From an uncultured Ruminococcus sp. (lineage in GTDB: Bacteria; Bacillota; Clostridia; Oscillospirales; CAG-272), in contig CACXED010000194.1 of assembly GCA_902766575.1 (NCBI GenBank), forward strand, positions 1 through 11,649: a DNA stretch of 11,649 bases. Reading direction: 5' to 3'. Below are positions 1 through 6,316 of this stretch, in pieces (within the stretch, counting starts at the first letter, position 1; each line of letters starts with the position of its first letter). Below the pieces are notes generated by a model. It saw only the letters and a list, made by a program, of their open reading frames with translations. It did no database searches and was not told the origin of the DNA. Made by a program: the position numbers and the translations under genes.

Positions 1-453
1 CATCACGGCGTTTCCGACATTTCTGACGGCGTAGAGCTCGTCGGTGCTGGACATGACGCGGCTCTCGGTGCTCTCAGAGCTGACCGCGCCGGAGTTCTTT
101 TTGTAGCCGCAGTAGACCTCGATTATCCGGGCGGTATCGAAGTACATTCCGTAGCCCTTGTTCGTGACGAAGAAAGGCGCGGGAGCGTGGCTGTCGCCGT
201 TGTTGGCAGCGGGATCGGCGGTCGGATTGAGCCTGAGCTTTCTTCCGCGGTGGTTGAACTGCTTTAATTGCAGTCCGAAGCCGTAGATCTGCGCGTCGTC
301 CTCGAGCGGGAACTCGACGAGAAAGCCGCGGGGCGTCAATTTAGCCGTGAAGTTCGATCCGGGATAGGAGACGTCGGTCTCGACGTAATTGAAGCCCTTG
401 CAGAATACCGACGGCACGAGCTTTTCGGGAGTTCCGAGTGTGAATTTTTTCAT
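1..453 (-). CDS. Glycoside hydrolase family 31 (alpha-glucosidase/alpha-xylosidase type), N-terminal part
   Basis: This is the first 151 codons of a gene that continues past the left edge. The start codon at 453 has GAGAGG about 10 bases upstream. The visible part matches the N-terminal beta-sandwich of GH31 enzymes. Residues 56-67 read IYGFGLQLKQFN, the 'YGxG' segment that precedes the catalytic barrel, and residues 88-108 contain the DSHAPAPFF...GYGMYFDT stretch typical of the family. GH31 members release alpha-linked glucose or xylose from oligosaccharides or glycoconjugates. The catalytic aspartates lie outside the window, so substrate and activity cannot be judged. No signal peptide is visible, so it is probably cytoplasmic. 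It has the same orientation as the activase gene upstream, but a 146-base gap with a large hairpin separates them. Family assignment is fairly secure; the exact enzyme is not. Confidence 0.82.
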   Translation of the reverse strand, partial: MKKFTLGTPEKLVPSVFCKGFNYVETDVSYPGSNFTAKLTPRGFLVEFPLEDDAQIYGFGLQLKQFNHRGRKLRLNPTADPAANNGDSHAPAPFFVTNKGYGMYFDTARIIEVYCGYKKNSGAVSSESTESRVMSSTDELYAVRNVGNAVM

Positions 454-513
454 AAGCTGTTTCCTCTCGTCAGATAGAATATTTTTATCGGCAAATTTTA
501 CGCGGAATGATTA

Positions 514-599
514 TTGCTGTGCGCGACGCTGTATGTTTGACTTAGACTATGCGACGGAATGCTTTGCATTCCTTACGCAGACAAACGGCGGCGCAGCAA
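514..599. repeat. Long imperfect inverted repeat between the activase gene and the GH31 gene
   Basis: The two ends of this stretch fold onto each other in nested blocks. TTGCTGTGC at 514-522 pairs with 591-599 (one G-U pair). GTTTG at 535-539 pairs with CAAAC at 582-586. TGCG at 550-553 pairs with CGCA at 576-579. GGAATGC at 556-562 pairs with GCATTCC at 566-572 around a TTT loop. It starts directly at the activase stop codon. No T tract follows on either strand, so it is not a classical intrinsic terminator. It could be a 3' mRNA-stabilising stem or a small dispersed palindromic element. Confidence 0.55.
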
Positions 600-3557
600 C
601 TAACCTTGACGTTTGCCCGCGGAGGCGCTCCGCTCAGTAGCGGCGAATAAACTGCGCAGCCTTATCTTCACCGCGCCGAGGTTGGTGATCTCGTCAATCT
701 TTATCTGCGTGTATATCTTGCCCTCGCGCTCGAGAATGTCGCGGACCTCGTCGGTGGTTATCGCGTCGACTCCGCAGCCGAACGAGACGAGCTGAACGAG
801 GTTCATATCGTCCTGCCCGGTAATATAGCGCGCGGCGGCGTAGAGACGCGAGTGATAGGTCCACTGGTTGAGCACGTTCACCCGGAACTTTGAGACATGA
901 TCGCTGACCGAATCCTCGGTCACGACGACCGCTCCGCACTCGCAGATAAGACGGTCTATGCCGTGGTTTATCTCGGGGTCGACGTGATAGGGTCGTCCGG
1001 CGAGGACGATTATCGGCATATTGCGTTCGCGGGCGAGCTTTATGTATTCAGCGCCCTTTTCGCGGACTTTCCCAAGATAGCTCTCGCGCTCGGCGTAAGC
1101 CGCGTCGCAGGCGGCGAAAACCTGCTTCTCGTCGATACCGTCGAAATATTTTCCGAGTATCTCGTATATCTTCCTCTTGAAGTCCTTCGGGCGGTGGATG
1201 CCGATGTAGTCCTTGATGAACTTCACTCCGGCAAGCCCCGGGACGTTCGCGCTGATGACCTCTGGATAGTATGCGACGACCGGGCAGTTGTAGTGGTTGT
1301 CTCCTAACCCCTCGTCAAAGTTGTAAGTCATGCAGGGGTAGAAGATAGCGTCAACGCCGTCTTTAAGCAGAGCCTCGATGTGTCCGTGCAGCAGCTTTGC
1401 CGGGAAGCAGACCGTGTCGGAGGGGATAGTCTGCTGACCCGCGAGGTAGAGCCTGCGGTCGCTTCTCGGCGAGACGACGACCTCAAAGCCGAGCTTTGTG
1501 AAGAATGTATGCCAGAACGGCAGAAGCTCGTACATATTAAGTCCCATCGGAAGCCCGATCTTAGCTCTCGGCTTCTCTGGCGCGGGAGATGCGGCGTAGC
1601 CGTTCAGCAGCCCGAGCTTGTACTCAAAGAGGTTGTAGTGCTCGGACTTTCCGCCTCTGAGCGTCGGGCGCTCGCAGCGGTTGCCGCCGATGAACTTCCG
1701 TCCGCCGTCGAAGGTGTTGACGGTCAGGCGGCAGTGGTTCTCGCAGAGCCCGCAGGTCGTGACCTTAACCTCGTGCGTGAAGCCCGCGAGCCGCTTTGCG
1801 TCGAGCAGCGTCGAGACGACCTCTCCTCCGCTTATCGAGCGGCTTTTGTCGAGGGCGTAGAGCGCCGCTCCGTAGGCTCCCATCAGTCCGGCGATGTTCG
1901 GTCTGACGACGTTTCTGCCGATCTCCTGCTCAAAGGCGCGGAGCACCGCGTCGTTTAAGAACGTGCCGCCCTGAACGACTATATGCTGTCCGAGCGAGTC
2001 GGCGCTGGCGGCTCTGATGACCTTGTAGAGCGCGTTCTTGACGACCGAGATCGACAGTCCCGCCGAGATGTTGTCAACCGTCGCGCCGTCCTTCTGAGCC
2101 TGCTTGACCGACGAGTTCATAAAGACCGTGCAGCGCGAGCCGAGATCGACCGGAGCCTTTGCGAACAGCCCCTCCTTCGCGAAATCGGCGATATCCTGTC
2201 CGAGCGCGCCCGCGAAGGTCTGCAAGAACGAGCCGCAGCCCGACGAGCAGGCCTCGTTCAGGAAGATGTTGTCGATGGCTCCGTTGCGAATCTTGAAGCA
2301 TTTTATGTCCTGACCGCCGATGTCGATGATGAAATCCACGTCGGGCATGAACTTCTTCGCGGCGAAGAAGTGAGCCATCGTCTCGACGATGCCGTAATCG
2401 ACAGCAAAGGCGTTCTTTACGATCTCCTCGCCGTAGCCGGTGACAGCAGAGGCGGCGATCTTTATATCGGGATATTTTGCGTAGAAATCGGTCAGGAACT
2501 CGCGGATTATCGGGACGGGATTTCCGCTGTTCGGGCGGTAGAGCGAGCAGAGTATGTCGCGGTTCTCGTTCATGACAACCGCCTTGACCGTAGTCGAGCC
2601 GGCGTCGACGCCTATGTAAGCCTTGCCCCTGTAGCCCTCCGGATCGGCGTACTCAACGCGGTCGGCGGCGTGACGGGCGGTGAACTCGTCGTACTCCTCC
2701 TTTGAGGTGAAAAGCGGCGGGCAGGCGAGATACTTGCCCTCGGTGCGATAGCTTCTGATCCGCTCGAGACCCTCTTTAAGGGTCGCTGTCTCCTTGCCGA
2801 TGTCCGAGCCGAACGCCGCTCCCATCGCGACGAAATAGAGCGAGTTCTCGGGACAGATTCCGGTTATCCCGAGCGTCTTGTCAAACGCGGCTCTCAGCCC
2901 GTCCATAAAGGTCAGCGGACCGCCGAGGTAGACTATCTTTCCGGTGATCGGTCTGCCCTGCGCAAGCCCGGCAATCGTCTGGTTGACGACGGCGCTGAAG
3001 ATGCTGGCGGCGATGTCCTCGCGGCGCGCGCCCTGATTGATGAGCGGCTGGATATCGCTCTTGGCGAAAACTCCGCAGCGCGACGCGATAGTGTATATCT
3101 TCTCGCAGCTGTGCGACAGCTCGTTGAGCTCGTCGGGCGTGACGGCGAGCAGCGTCGCCATCTGGTCGATGAACGCTCCCGTGCCGCCCGCGCAGGAGCC
3201 GTTCATTCTGACCTCCATAGTGCCGTCGAGATAGAGAATTTTAGCGTCCTCTCCGCCGAGCTCGATAACCACGTCGGCGTCGGGGATGAGCCGCTTGACG
3301 GCGAGCCTTGTTGCGTAGACCTCCTGCACAAAGCCGATCCGACTCGCCTCGGCCATGCCCATTCCGGCCGAGCCCGAGACCGACAGCACAGCGTCGGCGG
3401 CTCCGGGGATCTCGCGCATCAGCTCCTCCAGAAGTCCGACGGTGGTTTCGGTTATCTGCGCGAAGTGACGCTTGTATGAGCTGTATATTATCCGGTTGTC
3501 ATCGTCGAGCACCACGCATTTCAGAGTCGTGGAGCCGACGTCGAGACCTATCTTCAT
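600..3557 (-). CDS. 2-hydroxyacyl-CoA dehydratase activase-type protein (double BcrA/BcrD ATPase + DUF2229), 985 aa
   Basis: The family contains ATP-driven activators (HgdC, BadF/BadG type) that pass an electron at low potential to 2-hydroxyacyl-CoA dehydratases or benzoyl-CoA reductases. Two ASKHA-fold ATPase modules are visible. The first has DVGSTTLK (6-13), ELGGEDAK (99-106), a GSCAGGTGAF motif with Cys122, and Cys161. The second has GVDAGSTTVKAVV (316-328), DIGGQDIK (412-419), NEACSSGCGSF with Cys437 and Cys441, and Cys476. In activators such cysteines hold a 4Fe-4S cluster. From about residue 596 a DUF2229-type region follows, with clustered cysteines (602, 605, 609, 628) and the LAGRPYHVDPE segment at 852-862. 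Clostridial relatives are often about 1400 residues, with an extra C-terminal region that is absent here. No dehydratase subunit gene is adjacent, so the partner is unknown. The start has AAGGAAG five bases upstream. True substrate and role are uncertain; the domain assignment is firm. Confidence 0.9.
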   Translation of the reverse strand: MKIGLDVGSTTLKCVVLDDDNRIIYSSYKRHFAQITETTVGLLEELMREIPGAADAVLSVSGSAGMGMAEASRIGFVQEVYATRLAVKRLIPDADVVIELGGEDAKILYLDGTMEVRMNGSCAGGTGAFIDQMATLLAVTPDELNELSHSCEKIYTIASRCGVFAKSDIQPLINQGARREDIAASIFSAVVNQTIAGLAQGRPITGKIVYLGGPLTFMDGLRAAFDKTLGITGICPENSLYFVAMGAAFGSDIGKETATLKEGLERIRSYRTEGKYLACPPLFTSKEEYDEFTARHAADRVEYADPEGYRGKAYIGVDAGSTTVKAVVMNENRDILCSLYRPNSGNPVPIIREFLTDFYAKYPDIKIAASAVTGYGEEIVKNAFAVDYGIVETMAHFFAAKKFMPDVDFIIDIGGQDIKCFKIRNGAIDNIFLNEACSSGCGSFLQTFAGALGQDIADFAKEGLFAKAPVDLGSRCTVFMNSSVKQAQKDGATVDNISAGLSISVVKNALYKVIRAASADSLGQHIVVQGGTFLNDAVLRAFEQEIGRNVVRPNIAGLMGAYGAALYALDKSRSISGGEVVSTLLDAKRLAGFTHEVKVTTCGLCENHCRLTVNTFDGGRKFIGGNRCERPTLRGGKSEHYNLFEYKLGLLNGYAASPAPEKPRAKIGLPMGLNMYELLPFWHTFFTKLGFEVVVSPRSDRRLYLAGQQTIPSDTVCFPAKLLHGHIEALLKDGVDAIFYPCMTYNFDEGLGDNHYNCPVVAYYPEVISANVPGLAGVKFIKDYIGIHRPKDFKRKIYEILGKYFDGIDEKQVFAACDAAYAERESYLGKVREKGAEYIKLARERNMPIIVLAGRPYHVDPEINHGIDRLICECGAVVVTEDSVSDHVSKFRVNVLNQWTYHSRLYAAARYITGQDDMNLVQLVSFGCGVDAITTDEVRDILEREGKIYTQIKIDEITNLGAVKIRLRSLFAATERSASAGKRQG

Positions 3558-3576
3558 TTACTTCCTTCCTTTCCGA

Positions 3577-3626
3577 GCGGAGCCGCGCCGGACTCCGGTA
3601 AGGCAAAAAAATCCGGCACGCTCCGC
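3577..3626 (-). promoter_or_regulatory. Structured 5' leader (two-segment hairpin) of the activase gene
   Basis: In the transcript, GCGGAGC and GCCGGA (3626-3612) pair with TCCGGC and GCTCCGC (3592-3577). This gives 7 plus 6 base pairs around a small internal loop and a 19-base loop that contains seven U residues. The stem ends a few bases before the AAGGAAG ribosome site and lies just after the predicted transcription start. It may affect mRNA stability or translation; no known riboswitch class is recognised. Confidence 0.5.
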
Positions 3627-3640
3627 CATATTGCAGAACG

Positions 3641-3700
3641 TACCATATATTATATCACAGTATTTTTTTGCGTGCAATATATATAGTGTAAATTTATTTT
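3641..3700. other. AT-rich block (80% A+T), possible DNA unwinding element
   Basis: Counting bases, 48 of 60 are A or T in an otherwise GC-rich neighbourhood, with runs such as ATATATAT and TTTTTTT. It sits beside the DnaA-box cluster, with about 85 bases between them. This is the arrangement expected of a bacterial origin unwinding element. It also contains the activase promoter, which alone could explain part of the AT bias. Confidence 0.4.
3649..3677 (-). promoter_or_regulatory. Sigma-A type promoter of the activase gene
   Basis: On the minus strand a -35 TTGCAC (3677-3672) is separated by 17 bases from a perfect -10 TATAAT (3654-3649). The predicted transcript starts near 3642, giving a leader of about 85 bases. 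The promoter lies inside the AT-rich block. Confidence 0.65.
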
Positions 3701-3784
3701 TTGTCGGCGCGGTATTTGGCGACAGCCGAGGCGGTTTTGACCATTTTCGCACATCTCTGCGTCCCGGAGCGCTGTATAAAAGCC

Positions 3785-4014
3785 TGTTGACAACCCGTTG
3801 GGATTCTGACAGAATCCCTGCTTTCACAACAGTTTTCACAGGGGATTCATCACTTTTTCCACAGGCGGTCCTGTTGAAAATGTGGATAAATCCGTCGGCA
3901 TACAGAGCACTTTTACACATTTATCACACGGTTTTCAACAGGTCCGGGACGATTTTCAACACAAAACGAGTTTTTTGAGCGGTGGATAACTGAACGTCTG
4001 AGAGTTTTTCCACA
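3785..4014. other. Cluster of DnaA-box-like 9-mers (candidate replication-origin or DnaA-titration region)
   Basis: Measured against the consensus TTATCCACA there is one perfect box at 3881-3889 (minus). Four boxes have one mismatch: TTTTCCACA at 3855-3863 and 4006-4014, TTTTACACA at 3911-3919, and TTATCCACC at 3981-3989 (minus). Four more have two mismatches: TTGTCAACA at 3785-3793 (minus) and TTTTCAACA at 3872-3880 (minus), 3932-3940 and 3953-3961. A 15-base block, TTTTTCCACAGGCGG, occurs twice, at 3854-3868 and 4005-4019. This density in about 230 bases, next to an AT-rich block, is what origins of Clostridia look like. No dnaA or dnaN gene is in the window, so a DnaA-titration cluster away from the origin, as known in Bacillus, is the main alternative. 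Box presence is seen; function is inferred. Confidence 0.6.
3800..3818. repeat. Perfect palindrome, 8-bp arms and 3-base centre
   Basis: GGGATTCT (3800-3807), GAC, then AGAATCCC (3811-3818). It lies between the DnaA-box cluster and the AT-rich block. There is no following T tract on either strand, so a protein-binding site is more likely than a terminator. Which protein might bind is unknown. Confidence 0.5.
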
Positions 4015-4023
4015 GGCGGCGGC

Positions 4024-5580
4024 TCACCAGTATTTCCGGTCGAGGCTTCTGAGCTGTATAGCCTCGGCGATGTGCCTTGACTCGATGCTCTCGCAGCCGT
4101 CCAGATCGGCTATCGTCCGCGCCACTCTCAGAAGGCGGTCGTAGCCTCTCGCCGAAAGCCCGAGCCGGTCGTAGGCCTGCTTGAGCAGATCCGCGGCTTC
4201 TCCCTCGAGACGGCAGAACAGCCCGAGGTGCCTTGTCGACATATCGGCGTTGCGGCAGATCAGCGGCAGACCGGTATTCTCCTCGGCGGCTTCCTCAAAG
4301 CGCCGGCAGGCAAAGCGGCGGGCGCGGTTGACTCTGGCGCGGATCTCGGCGGAGGTCTCGCTCTTTACCGGAGCCGAGAGCTCGTCAAAGGTCAGGCTCG
4401 AGACCTCGACCTGAATGTCGATCCGGTCGATCAGCGGTCCGCTGATCTTGGAGAGATATTTCTTGATGTCGGCCTTCTTGCAGGTGCAGGGGTGAGTCGG
4501 ATGGCCGTAGTAGCCGCACTTGCAGGGATTCATCGCCGCGACGAGCATGAAAGCGCTGGGATATGTGACCTTTCCGGAGGTGCGGGTTATCGTGACCGAG
4601 CGGTCCTCAAGCGGCTGGCGCAGAGCCTCGGTGACGTTCTTGTTGAACTCGGGCAGCTCGTCGAGAAAGAGCACGCCGTTGTGCGCGAGGGAGATCTCGC
4701 CGGGCTTGGGATTCGAGCCTCCGCCGACCAGACTCGGAGCCGACATCGTGTGATGCGGCGCTCTGAAGGGTCTGCGGGTCACAAGCGACACTCCGTCCGG
4801 CAGCATACCCGAGATCGAGTGGATCTTGGTCGTCTCGACCGCTTCCTCAAAGGTCATCTCGGGGAGGATCGTCGGCAGTCTTTTCGCGAGCATCGACTTT
4901 CCGGTGCCGGGCGGGCCGATGAGCAGGATATTGTGACCTCCGGCAGCGGCGATTTCGAGGGCGCGCTTGACCTTCTCCTGCCCCTTTACGTCCGAGAAGT
5001 CGAGCTGAGACCGCGCGGCCTCGGCTCTGAAGCGGGCGCGGTCGAAAACGGTCGGCTCAATCGGAGCGGTGCCGTCAAAGTGCGCGAGCAGAGCTCTCAG
5101 GTCGGAGACGCCGTAGATATTCACGCCCTCGACGACCGACGCCTCACCGGCGTTCCGCTTTGGGACGAAGATCTCGGTCATGCCGGCCGCCTTTGCCGCA
5201 AGACACATACACAAAACGCCGTTGACCGGTCTGACCTCGCCCGAAAGCGACAGCTCGCCGATAAAGCAGGCGTGTCCCAGCTCGGGCGAGCCTCTCAGCA
5301 TCCCGGCGGCGCACATCAGCGATATCAGTATCGCGAGATCGTAGGACGAGCCCTCCTTCTTCCGGTCGGCGGGCGCGAGGTTGATCGTTATCGACGCCTC
5401 GGGAAAGCCGAAGCCGTTGTTCTCCATCGCCGAGCTGACCCGCTCCTTTGACTCCTTGACCGCCGCGTCGGGCAGACCGATCAGCTCGAACTGCGGCATC
5501 TTGTCGGTTATATTGCACTCCACTCCGACCAGAAAGCCGTCTATGCCCGAAAGCCCCGCGGAGTATATGATTGACAGCAT
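4024..5580 (-). CDS. comM: ComM/YifB family Mg-chelatase-like AAA+ ATPase, 518 aa
   Basis: ComM proteins are hexameric AAA+ motors. In naturally competent bacteria they promote branch migration of incoming DNA during recombination, and the family is also widespread in non-competent species. The start at 5580 gives the family's usual beginning (MLSIIYSAGLSGIDGFLV) and has GGGGAG nine bases upstream. An in-frame extension of 19 codons to 5637 lacks family similarity. An N-terminal Lon-protease-like (ChlI) domain covers about 1-190, with IGLPDAAVKESKERV at 34-48. The ATPase core has Walker A GPPGTGKS (222-229), Walker B VLFLDE (303-308) and a cysteine-rich insert with Cys353, Cys355, Cys365 and Cys367. 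The Mg-chelatase C-terminal helical domain ends with LSARGYDRLLRVARTIADL. Length is normal. It stands as a single gene, and no dprA or topA is nearby. Confidence 0.93.
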   Translation of the reverse strand: MLSIIYSAGLSGIDGFLVGVECNITDKMPQFELIGLPDAAVKESKERVSSAMENNGFGFPEASITINLAPADRKKEGSSYDLAILISLMCAAGMLRGSPELGHACFIGELSLSGEVRPVNGVLCMCLAAKAAGMTEIFVPKRNAGEASVVEGVNIYGVSDLRALLAHFDGTAPIEPTVFDRARFRAEAARSQLDFSDVKGQEKVKRALEIAAAGGHNILLIGPPGTGKSMLAKRLPTILPEMTFEEAVETTKIHSISGMLPDGVSLVTRRPFRAPHHTMSAPSLVGGGSNPKPGEISLAHNGVLFLDELPEFNKNVTEALRQPLEDRSVTITRTSGKVTYPSAFMLVAAMNPCKCGYYGHPTHPCTCKKADIKKYLSKISGPLIDRIDIQVEVSSLTFDELSAPVKSETSAEIRARVNRARRFACRRFEEAAEENTGLPLICRNADMSTRHLGLFCRLEGEAADLLKQAYDRLGLSARGYDRLLRVARTIADLDGCESIESRHIAEAIQLRSLDRKYW

Positions 5581-5627
5581 TGTTGTCCACTCCCCTAAAA
5601 TTATTGATCGCATTATTCGACAATATA

Positions 5628-5656
5628 ATTTTAACATATATTTTACAAAAACGCAA
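5628..5656 (-). promoter_or_regulatory. Probable comM promoter
   Basis: On the minus strand TTGCGT (5656-5651) is followed after 17 bases by TAAAAT (5633-5628). The predicted start near 5621 leaves a leader of about 40 bases before the comM start. The -35 is a moderate match only. Confidence 0.45.
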
Positions 5657-5697
5657 TAGCCCGGACGACGATTTCAATAAAGTTTTCGCAAAAGCGG

Positions 5698-5726
5698 TTG
5701 ACTTGACGCGATAAAAGAGGTAAAAT
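5698..5726 (+). promoter_or_regulatory. Sigma-A promoter of the ribbon-helix-helix gene
   Basis: TTGACT (5698-5703), a 17-base spacer, then TAAAAT (5721-5726). The transcript should start near 5733. The ribosome site AAAGGA at 5755-5760 lies nine bases before the ATG at 5770. Confidence 0.7.
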
Positions 5727-5769
5727 AGAATAAGAAAATCTATGGACTTCATCGAAAGGAACGAAAAAA

Positions 5770-5988
5770 ATGAAGAATCAGAAAAACGTCACTCTGCGCA
5801 TAAGCGACGAGCTCCTCGAAAAGCTCTGTTTCGTCGCAAAGAGCGAGGGCAGAACGCTCAACAACGAGCTTCTCCTGCTCGCCCGGAACAGCGTCGCCTA
5901 CTTCGAGCGCACAAAGGGCCGCATAACCCCGGCTCAGCTCGCCTCGATCCGCGACGAGCTCGAAAAGGAAATCGGTGATAAGAACTAA
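5770..5988 (+). CDS. Small Arc-like ribbon-helix-helix DNA-binding protein, 72 aa
   Basis: The sequence fits the Arc/MetJ fold. A short beta strand (KNVTLRI, about 5-11) starts the N-terminal region, followed by helix A (SDELLEKLCFVAKSEG, about 12-27) and helix B beginning at RTLNNELLLLARNSV (28-42). A charged helical tail runs to the end. Such proteins bind DNA as dimers through the paired strands and usually act as repressors or antitoxins. No toxin-like ORF follows. Instead a hairpin closes the gene directly, so it appears to be transcribed alone with its own promoter and a good ribosome site. Base composition is like the core genome, unlike the AT-rich region after it. Target and role are unknown; the fold assignment is moderately secure. 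Confidence 0.75.
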   Translation: MKNQKNVTLRISDELLEKLCFVAKSEGRTLNNELLLLARNSVAYFERTKGRITPAQLASIRDELEKEIGDKN

Positions 5989-5994
5989 ACAAAA

Positions 5995-6036
5995 AGGACT
6001 CCGCTCGGCACTCTGGTCACGCGGAGTTCTATTTTC
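5995..6036 (+). terminator. Intrinsic terminator of the ribbon-helix-helix gene
   Basis: AGGACTCCGC (5995-6004) pairs with GCGGAGTTCT (6021-6030), ten pairs with one G-T, around a 16-base loop. A short T run (ATTTTC) follows. It lies seven bases after the stop codon. Confidence 0.65.
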
Positions 6037-6076
6037 GTGAATTCGTGAATTCATGAATTCGTGAATTCATGAATTG
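6037..6076. repeat. Five tandem copies of an 8-bp unit (G/A)TGAATTC
   Basis: The unit repeats at 6037, 6045, 6053, 6061 and 6069, with the first base alternating G, G, A, G, A and the last copy ending in G. Each GAATTC is a palindrome, and GAATTCATGAATTC (for example 6047-6060) is itself a perfect 14-base palindrome. The array marks the change from GC-rich to AT-rich DNA. Confidence 0.85.
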
Positions 6077-6187
6077 CCGAGCATGATCGGTAAGAGAAAT
6101 GTCATATCTTTCACTTATTCCGTACAAAGTAATTGTTTGTTTATATTTAATTCATTTATAATTTACATGGCAATTCAGGAATTCGTA

Positions 6188-6216
6188 TTGACATTTTACC
6201 AATTATTCGCTATAAT
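6188..6216 (+). promoter_or_regulatory. Perfect consensus sigma-A promoter upstream of the VanZ gene
   Basis: TTGACA (6188-6193), 17 bases, TATAAT (6211-6216): an exact consensus with the best spacing. Transcription should start near 6223, leaving a leader of about 94 bases. The short ORF overlapping this promoter (6074-6274) is therefore unlikely to be a gene. Confidence 0.8.
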
Positions 6217-6249
6217 GGTATCAAAAAAAGCAACGAAAGAAGTGATACC
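6217..6249 (+). promoter_or_regulatory. Inverted repeat at the predicted transcription start of the VanZ gene
   Basis: GGTATCA (6217-6223) is complementary to TGATACC (6243-6249), with 19 bases between the arms. It begins directly after the -10 box. It could be an operator for a dimeric repressor or an RNA hairpin at the 5' end. Confidence 0.4.
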
Positions 6250-6316
6250 GTTGTGCAATAAACTATATGAATAATCCTAACACACCACATCTGATTAAAG
6301 GAGGGTGATGTTAATT

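Noticed and set aside
3472..3978. ORFs on both strands across the activase-comM gap (168 aa plus, 120 aa minus)
   Set aside because: They cover the activase start, its promoter, the AT-rich block and the DnaA-like boxes, and show no recognisable protein features or ribosome sites.
4228..5451. 407-codon plus-strand ORF opposite comM
   Set aside because: It is antisense to a clear comM gene, has no ribosome site or family features, and has the Arg/Asp/Gly/Val-heavy composition expected of a GC-rich antisense shadow.
6037..6076. Possible CRISPR array
   Set aside because: The units are only 8 bases, directly adjacent without spacers, and no cas genes are present.
6074..6274. 66-codon ORF at the left of the AT-rich island
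   Set aside because: It uses a TTG start inside the tandem repeat, has no ribosome site, and spans the perfect promoter of the VanZ gene.
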